From Ardenticatenaceae bacterium (GTDB lineage: Bacteria; Chloroflexota; Anaerolineae; Promineifilales; Promineifilaceae), in assembly GCA_020634455.1 (NCBI GenBank), contig JACKBQ010000001.1:1612001-1676000 (forward strand): a stretch of 64,000 nucleotides of DNA, given 5' to 3'. How positions within the stretch are numbered: the stretch's first letter is position 1; every line of letters begins with the position of its first letter. The translations under genes were made by a program, and so were the position numbers. This document shows positions 16,043 to 23,502 of this stretch, one piece after another. The notes beneath the pieces were generated by a model. The model saw only the letters and a program-made list of their open reading frames with translations, was not told the origin of the DNA and did not search any database.

Positions 16043-16414
16043 ATGAAATATTTTACTGTTGCAGAAGCCAATGCCCTACTGCCCACGCTAGAGCCGTTGA
16101 TGAAACAGTTGCTTACCAGGCGTGCTCGCGCTTCACGGTTTGCGCAGCAGCTGGGGCACCTGTTAGGCGATTATCGCAGCAATGTCGGCAGTGTTGAACT
16201 TTCTACGCTGACCCAGGATTTTGTGGCTATTCAGCGAATGATTGACCAGATTCAGGCGTATGGCGTGGTGCTTAAAGATGTCAACGCTGGATTGTTGGAC
16301 TTTCTTTCTGAGCGAAACGGCCGTGATGTGTACCTTTGCTGGAAATATGGCGAGGACAAAATTGAATACTTCCACGAGCTGCATACCGGGTTTGCTGGGC
16401 GGCAGCGAGTGTAA
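16043..16414 (+). CDS. DUF2203 family protein
   Basis: A 123-residue, mostly helical protein beginning 'MKYFTVAEANALLPTLEPLM', the characteristic opening of DUF2203. It closes with 'GRDVYLCWKYGEDKIEYFHELHTGFAGR', the conserved C-terminal signature. Function is unknown; the family is common in Chloroflexota and other groups. The ATG at 16043 fits the family start better than the upstream TTG frame, although only a weak AGG lies before it. The gene is bounded by a terminator upstream and a dyad hairpin downstream. Confidence 0.88.
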   Translation: MKYFTVAEANALLPTLEPLMKQLLTRRARASRFAQQLGHLLGDYRSNVGSVELSTLTQDFVAIQRMIDQIQAYGVVLKDVNAGLLDFLSERNGRDVYLCWKYGEDKIEYFHELHTGFAGRQRV

Positions 16415-16429
16415 GGCCCTAAAAACAAA

Positions 16430-16483
16430 CCTCCCGCAGATTTGGTCTCCATCGAACCTCTTCGAGGAGCCTCCTGCGGGAGG
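16430..16483. terminator. Convergent hairpin CCTCCCGCAG / CTGCGGGAGG
   Basis: A 10-bp stem (16430-16439 with 16474-16483) encloses an inner hairpin (CCTCTTCGAGG). It lies between the convergent DUF2203 and gltA genes and resembles the AACCTCCGGGAGGTT pair at 1308. No U-tract is evident, so it may be a dispersed repeat rather than a classical terminator. Confidence 0.5.
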
Positions 16484-16487
16484 CTAA

Positions 16488-16521
16488 AACTGATTACCGT
16501 TTACCTATTACTGCATACCGT
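16488..16521. repeat. Family A word spacer fragment
   Basis: TGATTACCGTTTACC, TACTGCATACCG and GTTTACCGATCAG words precede and overlap the gltA stop codon, as in the spacer at 1012-1078. Confidence 0.5.
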
Positions 16522-17808
16522 TTACCGATCAGCCATCGGTACGAAATCCCGTTCCTCTTCACCCAGATAAATCTGACGCGGCCGAGCAATCTTCTGCTCA
16601 GAATCTTCCAGCATTTCCACCCACTGCGATAACCAACCAATCGTGCGCGGAATAGCAAACAGCACCGGGAACATAGCAATCGGGAAGCGCATCGCCTGGT
16701 AAATAATGCCCGAGTAGAAATCTACATTGGGGTACAGATTCCGCTGTACAAAGAACTCGTCCTCAAGAGCGATACGTTCCAGTTCCAGCGCAATATCCAG
16801 TAACGGATTCTTGCCCGTTACATCAAACACCTCATCCGCTACCTGCTTGATGATACGTGCACGCGGATCGTAATTTTTGTAAACACGGTGGCCAAAACCC
16901 ATTAGCAGCCGTTCACGGTTCTTGACACCCTGGATAAAGTCCGGCACGTTCTTCACATCCCCGATCTCCACGAGCATGCGCAACACCGCTTCATTTGCAC
17001 CGCCATGCAGCGGGCCATACAAAGCAGCAGCCGCCCCAGCCATCGCTGTATAAGGGTCAGTGTGGCTGGAACCAATCACACGCATTGTTGCGGTACCGCA
17101 ATTTTGCTCGTGGTCAGCATGTAAAATGAACAAAATGTCCAGCGCCCGTTCCAAAACCGGGTTCGGCTGGTATTTCACCTCAGTCATCTTATCCAACATG
17201 TTCAGGAAGTTGCCCGTGTAGCTCAGGTCGTTATCTGGATAAACGTAGGGCAACCCCCGGCTATGACGATAGGAGAAAGCAGCTACGGTTGGCACTTTGG
17301 CCACCAAACGATGAATTTGCTTGGTGCGGGTTTCAACATCAGCAATATCACGACCTTCGGGATAGTAGGTGGACATGGCGGCCAAGGTGGCAATAAACAT
17401 GCCCATCGGATGGGCATCATGCCGGAATGCCTTCATGAGCTGGGTAATGTTTTCATGCACAAAGGTGTGATGCAAAATCACATGTTCCCATTCTGCATAC
17501 TGCTGCTTGGTGGGCAGTTCGCCGTACAAAATGAGATAAGCGACTTCAAGATAGTTGGATTTTTCGGCAAGCTGCTCAATGGGAATTCCCCGATAGCGTA
17601 AAATGCCTTTGTCGCCGTCAATGTAGGTAATGGTGCTTTTGGTTGAGGCTGTGTTCTTGAAGGCTGGATCGTAGCTCATCATCCCAAAATCATCTTGATT
17701 GACTTTGATCTGGCGCAAATGCATGGCCTGAATGGTGTCATTTTCAATGGGGATTTCGTAAGTCCGAGCAGTCCGATTATCGGTAATAGTGAGTGTGTCT
17801 TTTGACAT
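16522..17808 (-). CDS. gltA: Citrate synthase
   Basis: A 428-residue type II-length citrate synthase condensing acetyl-CoA with oxaloacetate in the TCA cycle. The conserved catalytic segments are visible: 'HADHEQNCGTATMR', 'GPLHGGANEAVLRML' and 'GFGHRVYKNYDPRA'. The N-terminal sheet region ('ITYIDGDKGILRYRGIPIEQLA') is also typical. GGAGGTAATC precedes the ATG. It is monocistronic, with a 190-bp upstream region that holds an AAATCTG / CAGATTT inverted repeat (17872-17901). Exact ACGGCCGT copies are absent from the gene, so absence alone does not mark foreign DNA. Confidence 0.97.
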   Translation of the reverse strand: MSKDTLTITDNRTARTYEIPIENDTIQAMHLRQIKVNQDDFGMMSYDPAFKNTASTKSTITYIDGDKGILRYRGIPIEQLAEKSNYLEVAYLILYGELPTKQQYAEWEHVILHHTFVHENITQLMKAFRHDAHPMGMFIATLAAMSTYYPEGRDIADVETRTKQIHRLVAKVPTVAAFSYRHSRGLPYVYPDNDLSYTGNFLNMLDKMTEVKYQPNPVLERALDILFILHADHEQNCGTATMRVIGSSHTDPYTAMAGAAAALYGPLHGGANEAVLRMLVEIGDVKNVPDFIQGVKNRERLLMGFGHRVYKNYDPRARIIKQVADEVFDVTGKNPLLDIALELERIALEDEFFVQRNLYPNVDFYSGIIYQAMRFPIAMFPVLFAIPRTIGWLSQWVEMLEDSEQKIARPRQIYLGEEERDFVPMADR

Positions 17809-17999
17809 GATTACCTCCGAATCATACGTTGTGGGTAAATATTAATTTCTGGCTCCCGTGGTTGGTTGTTTAAATCTGCTTTTTTTAGTTTAAACAGATT
17901 TGTACATAAGTATATCTTTTTTTGGCAAACTCTACACAGTTAGATAGCCATTATCCATAAAGGTTACTTATGCAGGTTGTGGGTTTTGACCTATGATGG

Positions 18000-19649
18000 T
18001 TATTTGTGGCAGGAATGGGCGAGCTGTATGGCCTGTTCGGCCGTTTCCACTTCCCCCGCTGCCTGTGCTTCCTGAATGAGCCGCAGTAGCCGCCCTATTT
18101 CTGGCCCTGGCTGCAAACTGAGCGCCTCCATGAGAGTACGGCCGTCTACCAACAATGGCGGCGCTACAGTTGCCTCATGCTGCTCAAAATAATGGTGACA
18201 CAGCTCGCTCACCACATTCAGCAACGACTGCCATTGCACATCTGGCCCAGTGCCGTTGTGGGTAGCCAAATGGTCTGCCAACGACAGCAGCGCAATGTTT
18301 ACCCCGGAGACCCCCGTCGCCCGAAAGTAACGGTACACCGCTCGCCGCGACAGCTTGCCCTCACTGTTGGCCAGATGCAACGGCCGCATATGCCCTGCCA
18401 CCATTTTCTTGACACGGGCTATGGCTTCGTTGCTAAAGGCCAGGCGGCGCAGCAGCGGCCCGGTTAAATCGGCCCCTGCTTTTTCATGCCCCACAAAGCG
18501 AATGCGCTCACCCTCAAACGTTTGAGTCGCGGCTTTGCCAATGTCATGAAACAGCGCGCCAAGATGGAGGAGGGTACGGCCGTTTACGCCCCCATCCACC
18601 TCTTCTTGCCACATTGCCTGAATTTGGGTGGCATACGGTTCCACTATTTTTTTTACCGTAGAGAGCGCGGAGTTGGCAGAGGTTTTTCTCTTATCTCTCT
18701 GTGTACTCTGTGGCAAAATTACATCTCCAACCAGAGTGAGCCAATGCAGCACAGATAGCGTGTGGGCAAACACCGGTTCGTGGTGAGGGGCGGATTGCTG
18801 GATGGGAATCAAGGCCACAAGGTCTGGCAGAATTTCGGCCAGCAGGCCCAGGTTGGCCAAATCGGCGACAGCGCGGTGGGGTACGGCCGTTTCCAGCAAT
18901 TTCACCAGCTCATCCCGAATGCGCTCGACTGAGATTTTGGGCAAATAGGGGCCAGCGGTGCGAACGGCCGTTTCCGTCTCTGGCGTCAAGGCAAACCCCA
19001 GGCTGTGCGCCAACCGCACCGCCCGCAAGCTGCGCACCGGATCATCCAGCAGGCTGTTTGGGTGAATAATGCTGATTTGCTTGTTTGCTAAATCGGCCTG
19101 GCCATTGTGCAGGTCAATCAGTCCGGCAGTGGTAGTGGCCGTGGCCGGCAGCGCCATCGCGTTGATCGTCAAGTCGCGGTCATGCAAATCAGATACCAAA
19201 TCTGCCCCGCGAAAGCGAGCAAAATCGAGGCTGGTGTGGGCTTCGGGCAGGATAACGCGCCCGGTATCCCGCTCCCGATCCAGCACGTAGGCGGGCACAC
19301 CCAGCGCATCCGCCACCTGGAAAGCCAACTTGATGGCGTTGGCCGGAACCACAAAATCGAGATCATGACTAACGCGGCCCAGCAGGGCATCGCGCACCGC
19401 CCCACCGACTAAGTAAACTGGCTGAGATTGGGTTTGGAGTAACGGCCGTAATCGTGCCAACAAAGGCGACAAGGCCAACGATTGCCCAGATGGATCATCC
19501 ACAAAACGCAGCACAAATTTCTCTTTGGGGCGGCTATGGCGAGCCATGTGCAGCGCAGCCTCTGGCGATTCCCCCACACCCGTCACCTGAGTGCCATAAA
19601 GCGCCACCCAGCGGCCTGCGTATGCGGTTAAATCTGGTTGATCATGAGT
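18000..19649 (-). CDS. tRNA nucleotidyltransferase/poly(A) polymerase family protein with N-terminal DUF5678-like segment and HD domain
   Basis: A 549-residue class II nucleotidyltransferase. Residues 1-60 resemble a DUF5678 module ('YAGRWVALYGTQVTGVGESPEAALHMAR'). The head and neck domain follows with 'YLVGGAVRDALLGRVSHDLDFVV' (catalytic DxD) and 'LHDRDLTINAMAL'. The RNA-binding tail 'DDPVRSLRAVRLAHSLGF' and an HD domain ('LGALFHDIGKA', 'GHEKAGADL') complete it. CCA addition is the likeliest role; poly(A) or repair variants cannot be excluded. ATG 19649 is preferred over a TTG-initiated frame at 19673 because the intervening DNA is family B word repeat. No Shine-Dalgarno is visible. Confidence 0.88.
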   Translation of the reverse strand, partial: THDQPDLTAYAGRWVALYGTQVTGVGESPEAALHMARHSRPKEKFVLRFVDDPSGQSLALSPLLARLRPLLQTQSQPVYLVGGAVRDALLGRVSHDLDFVVPANAIKLAFQVADALGVPAYVLDRERDTGRVILPEAHTSLDFARFRGADLVSDLHDRDLTINAMALPATATTTAGLIDLHNGQADLANKQISIIHPNSLLDDPVRSLRAVRLAHSLGFALTPETETAVRTAGPYLPKISVERIRDELVKLLETAVPHRAVADLANLGLLAEILPDLVALIPIQQSAPHHEPVFAHTLSVLHWLTLVGDVILPQSTQRDKRKTSANSALSTVKKIVEPYATQIQAMWQEEVDGGVNGRTLLHLGALFHDIGKAATQTFEGERIRFVGHEKAGADLTGPLLRRLAFSNEAIARVKKMVAGHMRPLHLANSEGKLSRRAVYRYFRATGVSGVNIALLSLADHLATHNGTGPDVQWQSLLNVVSELCHHYFEQHEATVAPPLLVDGRTLMEALSLQPGPEIGRLLRLIQEAQAAGEVETAEQAIQLAHSCHK

Positions 19650-19680
19650 CATAAAAATTACTGAATTACACAATTACATG
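19650..19680. repeat. Family B word spacer (single arm)
   Basis: AAAAATTACTGAATTACACAATTACATG reiterates AATTAC words immediately upstream of the nucleotidyltransferase start, matching one arm of the family B spacers at 1717 and 62664. Confidence 0.5.
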
Positions 19681-19835
19681 CAGAAGATTTCAAAAGTCTT
19701 CAAGACAATTCGTTGATCACCAGATAGAAACAAGATTTTTGAAATCTGCGTTGTGCATACTCGCTGTGGGCATTTTGTTACAGTACTACCTCTGGGAAAA
19801 ATGTCGGATTAGGCCCTTTGCGAGTATAACATGAA

Positions 19836-20408
19836 CTACAAATTCAAATGGGCAAAAACTTCTGGTTTAAGCACGGCAATGAACGGCAAATTACGATACA
19901 GCTCGTCAAAATCCAGGCCATAGCCTACCACAAATTCATCGGGAATATCAAAACCGATGAAATCAACCGGCACATCCACCTCGCGGCGGGAAGGCTTGTT
20001 GAGCAGTGTGCAAATTTTGAGCGAGGCAGGCTGCCGGGCCAGTAAATTTTGGCGCAGGTAGCGCAACGTGTGGCCACTGTCAATAATATCTTCAATGATT
20101 AGCACGTTGCGCCCGGTGATCGGCTGCTTCAAATCCATGATGATTTGCACCGCGCCACTGGTTTTGGTGCCGCTACCATAGCTGGAAATGCCCATAAAGT
20201 CGAGGTGATGCGGCCGTTTCAAAGCGCGGCTCAAATCAGACAAGAAAATATAGCCACCTTTCAGCACGCAAATGAGCAGCAAATCCTCTTCGCCAGCATA
20301 AGTTGCCTCAATTTCGGCCACCATATCAGCAATGCGCTGCTGCACCTGCTCTTCAGCAATTAAAATGTGGTCAATATCCTGATACAAATCATGAAATTCC
20401 TGGCTCAT
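19836..20408 (-). CDS. hpt: Hypoxanthine phosphoribosyltransferase
   Basis: A 190-residue purine salvage enzyme converting hypoxanthine (and perhaps guanine) plus PRPP to the nucleotide. The PRPP-binding loop is 'NVLIIEDIIDSGHTL'. The N-terminal 'LICVLKGGYIFLSDLSRAL' and C-terminal 'VDFIGFDIPDEFVVGYGLDFDE' match bacterial Hpt proteins. It lies 12 bases downstream of tdk, so the two salvage genes are likely co-transcribed. Confidence 0.95.
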   Translation of the reverse strand: MSQEFHDLYQDIDHILIAEEQVQQRIADMVAEIEATYAGEEDLLLICVLKGGYIFLSDLSRALKRPHHLDFMGISSYGSGTKTSGAVQIIMDLKQPITGRNVLIIEDIIDSGHTLRYLRQNLLARQPASLKICTLLNKPSRREVDVPVDFIGFDIPDEFVVGYGLDFDELYRNLPFIAVLKPEVFAHLNL

Positions 20409-20420
20409 CGTCTTTGTCTC

Positions 20421-21011
20421 CTACTGGTTACCATTCCGCGCTGGCAATACTTGATGACATTCACGGCAGCGGGCTTCATACACCTCGGCTGCGCCCACCA
20501 ACACAACAGGATCGTCAAACGCGGCGGGATGCCCATCAATCAGGCGCTGAGTGCGGCTGGCTTCCTCGCCACAAACTACGCAGATGGCGTGCAGCTTGCT
20601 CACCAGTTCGGCGCGGGCCAGCAAATCGGGCATGGGGCCAAAGGGGACACCGCGAAAATCCATATCCAGCCCGGCGCAAATAACGCGCTTGCCCTGGTCA
20701 ACGAGCTGCTCGCAGATTTCGATAACGGCCGTATCGAAAAATTGCACCTCATCAATAGCCACCACTGTCGTATTTTCATCGAGCGTCTCTAAAATGCGCC
20801 GCGACGAGGCCACCGGCAACGCTTCAAAATCCGCCCCGTTGTGAGACGTGACCCGCTCGGCATGGTAGCGGTTATCAATGACCGGTTTGAACACCTGAAT
20901 TTGCTGCCGGGCAATTTGGGCACGGCGCAGGCGGCGAATTAACTCTTCAGTTTTACCGCTAAACATGCTGCCACAAATCACCTCAATGCGGCCTTTGGAA
21001 TGTTTGGTCAT
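20421..21011 (-). CDS. tdk: Thymidine kinase (type II)
   Basis: A 196-residue cytosolic thymidine kinase. Walker A is 'GSMFSGKTEELIRRL', the Walker B-like segment is 'VVAIDEVQFF', and the lasso region carries 'CVVCGEEASRTQRLIDGHPA'. Four zinc cysteines occur as CxxC pairs ('CVVC', 'CREC'). The ATG at 21011 follows GGAGG at ideal spacing; the frame extends six codons upstream without support. It is likely co-transcribed with hpt. Confidence 0.95.
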   Translation of the reverse strand: MTKHSKGRIEVICGSMFSGKTEELIRRLRRAQIARQQIQVFKPVIDNRYHAERVTSHNGADFEALPVASSRRILETLDENTTVVAIDEVQFFDTAVIEICEQLVDQGKRVICAGLDMDFRGVPFGPMPDLLARAELVSKLHAICVVCGEEASRTQRLIDGHPAAFDDPVVLVGAAEVYEARCRECHQVLPARNGNQ

Positions 21012-21025
21012 ATTTCCTCCTTGGT

Positions 21026-21080
21026 TCACAGTGGCTGGTGGTTAGTTGCTAGTCGCCACCAACCACCAACCACTTAACTC
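21026..21080. repeat. Word-iterated dyad spacer, family D
   Basis: CAGTGGCTGGTGGTTAGTTG words face their complements CACCAACCACCAACCACT, as in the spacer at 8946-9012. The element lies between the ribosomal-protein terminator and the tdk ribosome binding site. Confidence 0.65.
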
Positions 21081-21092
21081 CAAAACACAAAA

Positions 21093-21118
21093 GGGCAGAT
21101 ACGTAATCGCATCTGCCC
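21093..21118 (-). terminator. Intrinsic terminator of the rplU-rpmA-rpmE operon
   Basis: The stem GGGCAGAT / ATCTGCCC (21093-21100, 21111-21118) is followed by TTTTGTGTTTT on the minus strand and TTTTTATCTTTT on the plus strand, so it could act in both directions. Confidence 0.85.
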
Positions 21119-21148
21119 TTTTTATCTTTTTAATCGTTCCGACCGAAT

Positions 21149-21595
21149 TTAGTCAATGAGGCCTTCGGCACGGAGGAAGCGTTTGATGTCAATCAACGCT
21201 TTCTGACCAATGCCAGGCAACGCCAGCAGGGCATCGTCACCCTGATTAAGCAGTTCCAGCACATCGCCAACCGTAGTTACGTCGGCATCCTGCAATGCTT
21301 TGGTAGCGCGTGTGCCCAAGTCCATGCCGTCTACAGTGAGATTCACGGGCTTGTAGGTTTCTTTGACTTCTTCTTCTTTCTTGACCATCTCTTCGCGGCG
21401 CTGCAAACGGCGCATGAAGCGGTCTACCTGCCCTTCAGTATCCACCAGGCGTTGGGTGCCGGTGTAGAAGGGGTGGGTGCCGGACCAGATTTCCACGCGG
21501 ATTTCTGGTTGGGTAGAGCCGACGGTCATAACAACTTCGCCATCAACAATAACTTTGGCGTCGGGATACCATTTTGGATGAAGATCTTGTTTCAT
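21149..21595 (-). CDS. rpmE: Ribosomal protein bL31 fused to an RNA-polymerase alpha-CTD-like domain
   Basis: 148 residues. Residues 1-68 are L31 ('MKQDLHPKWYPDAKV', 'HPFYTGTQRLVDTEGQVDRF') of the zinc-free type, since all the CxxC cysteines are replaced. A Lys/Glu linker (69-82) leads to residues 83-146 ('VDGMDLGTRATKALQDADV', 'LLALPGIGQKALIDIKRFL'), the helix-hairpin-helix pattern of the RNA polymerase alpha C-terminal domain. Ordinary L31 has 65-90 residues. The tail might bind DNA, RNA or NusA-like partners, which is inference. ATG 21595 has GGAAGG upstream; the longer frame would overlap rpmA. It is the last gene of rplU-rpmA-rpmE. Confidence 0.9.
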   Translation of the reverse strand: MKQDLHPKWYPDAKVIVDGEVVMTVGSTQPEIRVEIWSGTHPFYTGTQRLVDTEGQVDRFMRRLQRREEMVKKEEEVKETYKPVNLTVDGMDLGTRATKALQDADVTTVGDVLELLNQGDDALLALPGIGQKALIDIKRFLRAEGLID

Positions 21596-21611
21596 GTTGC
21601 CAACGCCTTCC

Positions 21612-21869
21612 TTAACTTTCCACAGGGTAAACACTGACGTATTTACGGCCGTGTTTCATCTCGAAAGTTACTTGTCCTTCAATCATTGAATAAATGGTGT
21701 AATCTTTGCCAACACCGACGTGATTACCGGGTTTAATTTTGGTGCCGCGCTGCCGAATAATAATATTGCCAGGAATGACGTGCTCGCCGCCATAACGCTT
21801 TACACCGAGCCGCTTGGCATTGCTATCACGGCCGTTTTTCGTTGAACCCGCACCTTTCTTATGTGCCAT
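21612..21869 (-). CDS. rpmA: Ribosomal protein bL27
   Basis: An 85-residue protein of the large subunit near the peptidyl-transferase centre. It opens 'MAHKKGAGSTKNGRDSNAKRLGVKRYGG', diagnostic of L27 with an unprocessed N-terminus as in non-Firmicutes. It follows rplU by 13 bases in the standard rplU-rpmA order. Confidence 0.97.
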   Translation of the reverse strand: MAHKKGAGSTKNGRDSNAKRLGVKRYGGEHVIPGNIIIRQRGTKIKPGNHVGVGKDYTIYSMIEGQVTFEMKHGRKYVSVYPVES

Positions 21870-21882
21870 GTCACTCGCTCCT

Positions 21883-22197
21883 TTAGCCTGCTACGATCTC
21901 ATCAATCCGCAGTCGCGTGTAGCTCTGCCGATGTCCCTGACGACGACGATACCGTTTCTTGGGCTTATACTTCCAAACAAAAATCTTCTCACCGCGATAC
22001 TGTTCTACAACAGTTGCTTTGACAGATGCACCTGCCACGGTTGGTTGACCAACTGTTACCTTTTCGCCATTCGCCAGGAGCAAGACATTTTCCAATTCAA
22101 TCTGCTCACCGACTTCGTAAGGGAGCTTTTCAACGGAGAAGCTGTGCCCCTCTTCGGCGCGGTATTGCCGGCCACCACTTTCTACAATTGCGTACAC
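21883..22197 (-). CDS. rplU: Ribosomal protein bL21
   Basis: A 104-residue 23S rRNA-binding protein beginning 'MYAIVESGGRQYRAEEG' and ending in 'KRYRRRQGHRQSYTRLRIDEI', both diagnostic of L21. GGAGGTACAAC lies before the start, which reads GTGTAC... or ATG 22197. It is the first gene of the operon and sits behind a consensus promoter and a roughly 90-base leader. Confidence 0.97.
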   Translation of the reverse strand: MYAIVESGGRQYRAEEGHSFSVEKLPYEVGEQIELENVLLLANGEKVTVGQPTVAGASVKATVVEQYRGEKIFVWKYKPKKRYRRRQGHRQSYTRLRIDEIVAG

Positions 22198-22615
22198 GTT
22201 GTACCTCCAAAAAAAACCAGCACCTTTATGGATGCCGGCATGAAAATTTGTAAGTCATCTGGGCAGTGGTAGAAATCCCAGACGCGAACGGGGATTATAG
22301 CTTGCCGCCAAATGATTGTCAAAGCGAAAAAGGAGCAGATCGGGGAGGCTCCATTCTACAAAACCAAACAGAGCCGGAGCGTTTTCAATCAACGGCCCCG
22401 GCCCTGCCTTTACTCTTCTTGCTCTTCCAAAACGATTAGACGCTATTTTGCTAAAAAGGTAACAAATCTGGCAAAAATTGCTGGTTTCACCTGGAATGAC
22501 AGCCAGCATGACCTGAACTGTGTTGCTCCGTTACCACGTTTGGTAACGGCTTGCTAACCGGGTGGGAACGGCCGTTCTCTACGCTGAGTCCAATCATTCA
22601 GCAAGGAGAGCGAGC
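22198..22615. other. Divergent region: rplU leader/promoter and zincin upstream region
   Basis: It contains the rplU promoter (22294-22322) and a leader with the palindrome ATGCCGGCAT, a possible L21 autoregulatory structure (inference). A separate inverted repeat, CCGTTACC-N6-GGTAACGG (22528-22549), is a possible operator for the plus-strand gene. The DNA between 22330 and 22520 shows no convincing gene. Confidence 0.5.
22294..22322 (-). promoter_or_regulatory. Consensus sigma-70 promoter of rplU-rpmA-rpmE
   Basis: On the minus strand, TTGACA (22322-22317), exactly 17 bases, and TATAAT (22299-22294): a perfect match to the primary sigma consensus, fitting a ribosomal-protein operon. Confidence 0.9.
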
Positions 22616-23335
22616 ATGAACAAGTTAACAACAGGGTTTGTCTCATTTCTGGCACTTGGTTTACTTTGGGGAGCGCTGCAATTGTTGCCCGGCCCACAAG
22701 ATGTTTTAGCCCTGACGCCAACCGTTAGCGAGGCGGCGCTGCCAGTTTGCTCGCCGCAGGTTTGCCTAGAAGGTGACTGGCAGCAGTGGATTATTGTGAC
22801 GCCGGAAAGCACCTGGACAGATGAGGAATTAGCGATGCTGGACGGGATATTAACGGCCGTTATCACATCGCTCAACCAACAAGGGCTAGACGGCCGTACC
22901 CTCCTCAGCGGCTATCGCTTCCGGCGGCAGCCCGGCGAATATGTAACAGGTCATCAAGGGCGCATCGCCGTTGTCAACCACGATTGGCAAGAAATTACCC
23001 TATCCGATGCAGCTTTCAAGCGATTGCATGGTTTCTATATCATCCATGAACTAGGGCATGTGGTAGACCAGCGCACCAATCGTCAACTTTCTGCCACGTT
23101 TCATGCCCACATCGGCAGCGATCTGCAAAATCAGGCAACGGCCACAGGCTTCTGGCTCAATCTTCCCGCCGAAAACGACCTGGAAGAAGCGACAGCAGAT
23201 GCTTTTGCCCTTCTAATTATGGCAGACTATTCGCCTGGCTACCGCCCGGTCTTCGCTTTTACGCCGGTAACATCCGATTTTGAGGGGATTAAAGCAGCAC
23301 TGGCAATCACGCTAGAAGCGGTTGCCCAACCGTAG
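22616..23335 (+). CDS. Putative secreted zinc metallopeptidase (HELGH, gluzincin-like)
   Basis: A 239-residue protein with an N-terminal signal or anchor helix (residues 5-28). The zinc site HELGH is at residues 144-148. About 55 residues later comes 'EEATADAFALLI', the Glu-x-x-x-Asp-x-Phe pattern supplying the third ligand in many gluzincins. Two cysteines at 45 and 50 may form a disulphide. It is probably extracellular or membrane-tethered. The precise peptidase family was not recognised. AAGGAGAG precedes ATG 22616; an 18-codon upstream extension through the palindrome ACGGCCGT is unlikely. It stands alone upstream of the first SARP regulator. Confidence 0.7.
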   Translation: MNKLTTGFVSFLALGLLWGALQLLPGPQDVLALTPTVSEAALPVCSPQVCLEGDWQQWIIVTPESTWTDEELAMLDGILTAVITSLNQQGLDGRTLLSGYRFRRQPGEYVTGHQGRIAVVNHDWQEITLSDAAFKRLHGFYIIHELGHVVDQRTNRQLSATFHAHIGSDLQNQATATGFWLNLPAENDLEEATADAFALLIMADYSPGYRPVFAFTPVTSDFEGIKAALAITLEAVAQP

Positions 23336-23502
23336 GTTTCCGGTTATATCGCAAACGATGGATTGCGCCATCAGCGCTGCCAAGAATAGGTAAATGCTTA
23401 AGGCCTGTACGCTTTTGTCACGAAAGGGAGCAATGATGGATCGGTAAAAGTCGCTGCAAAAAGGTCCAAATAAAAAAATGGAGAGTTCCTCCCTCCTTGC
23501 CT

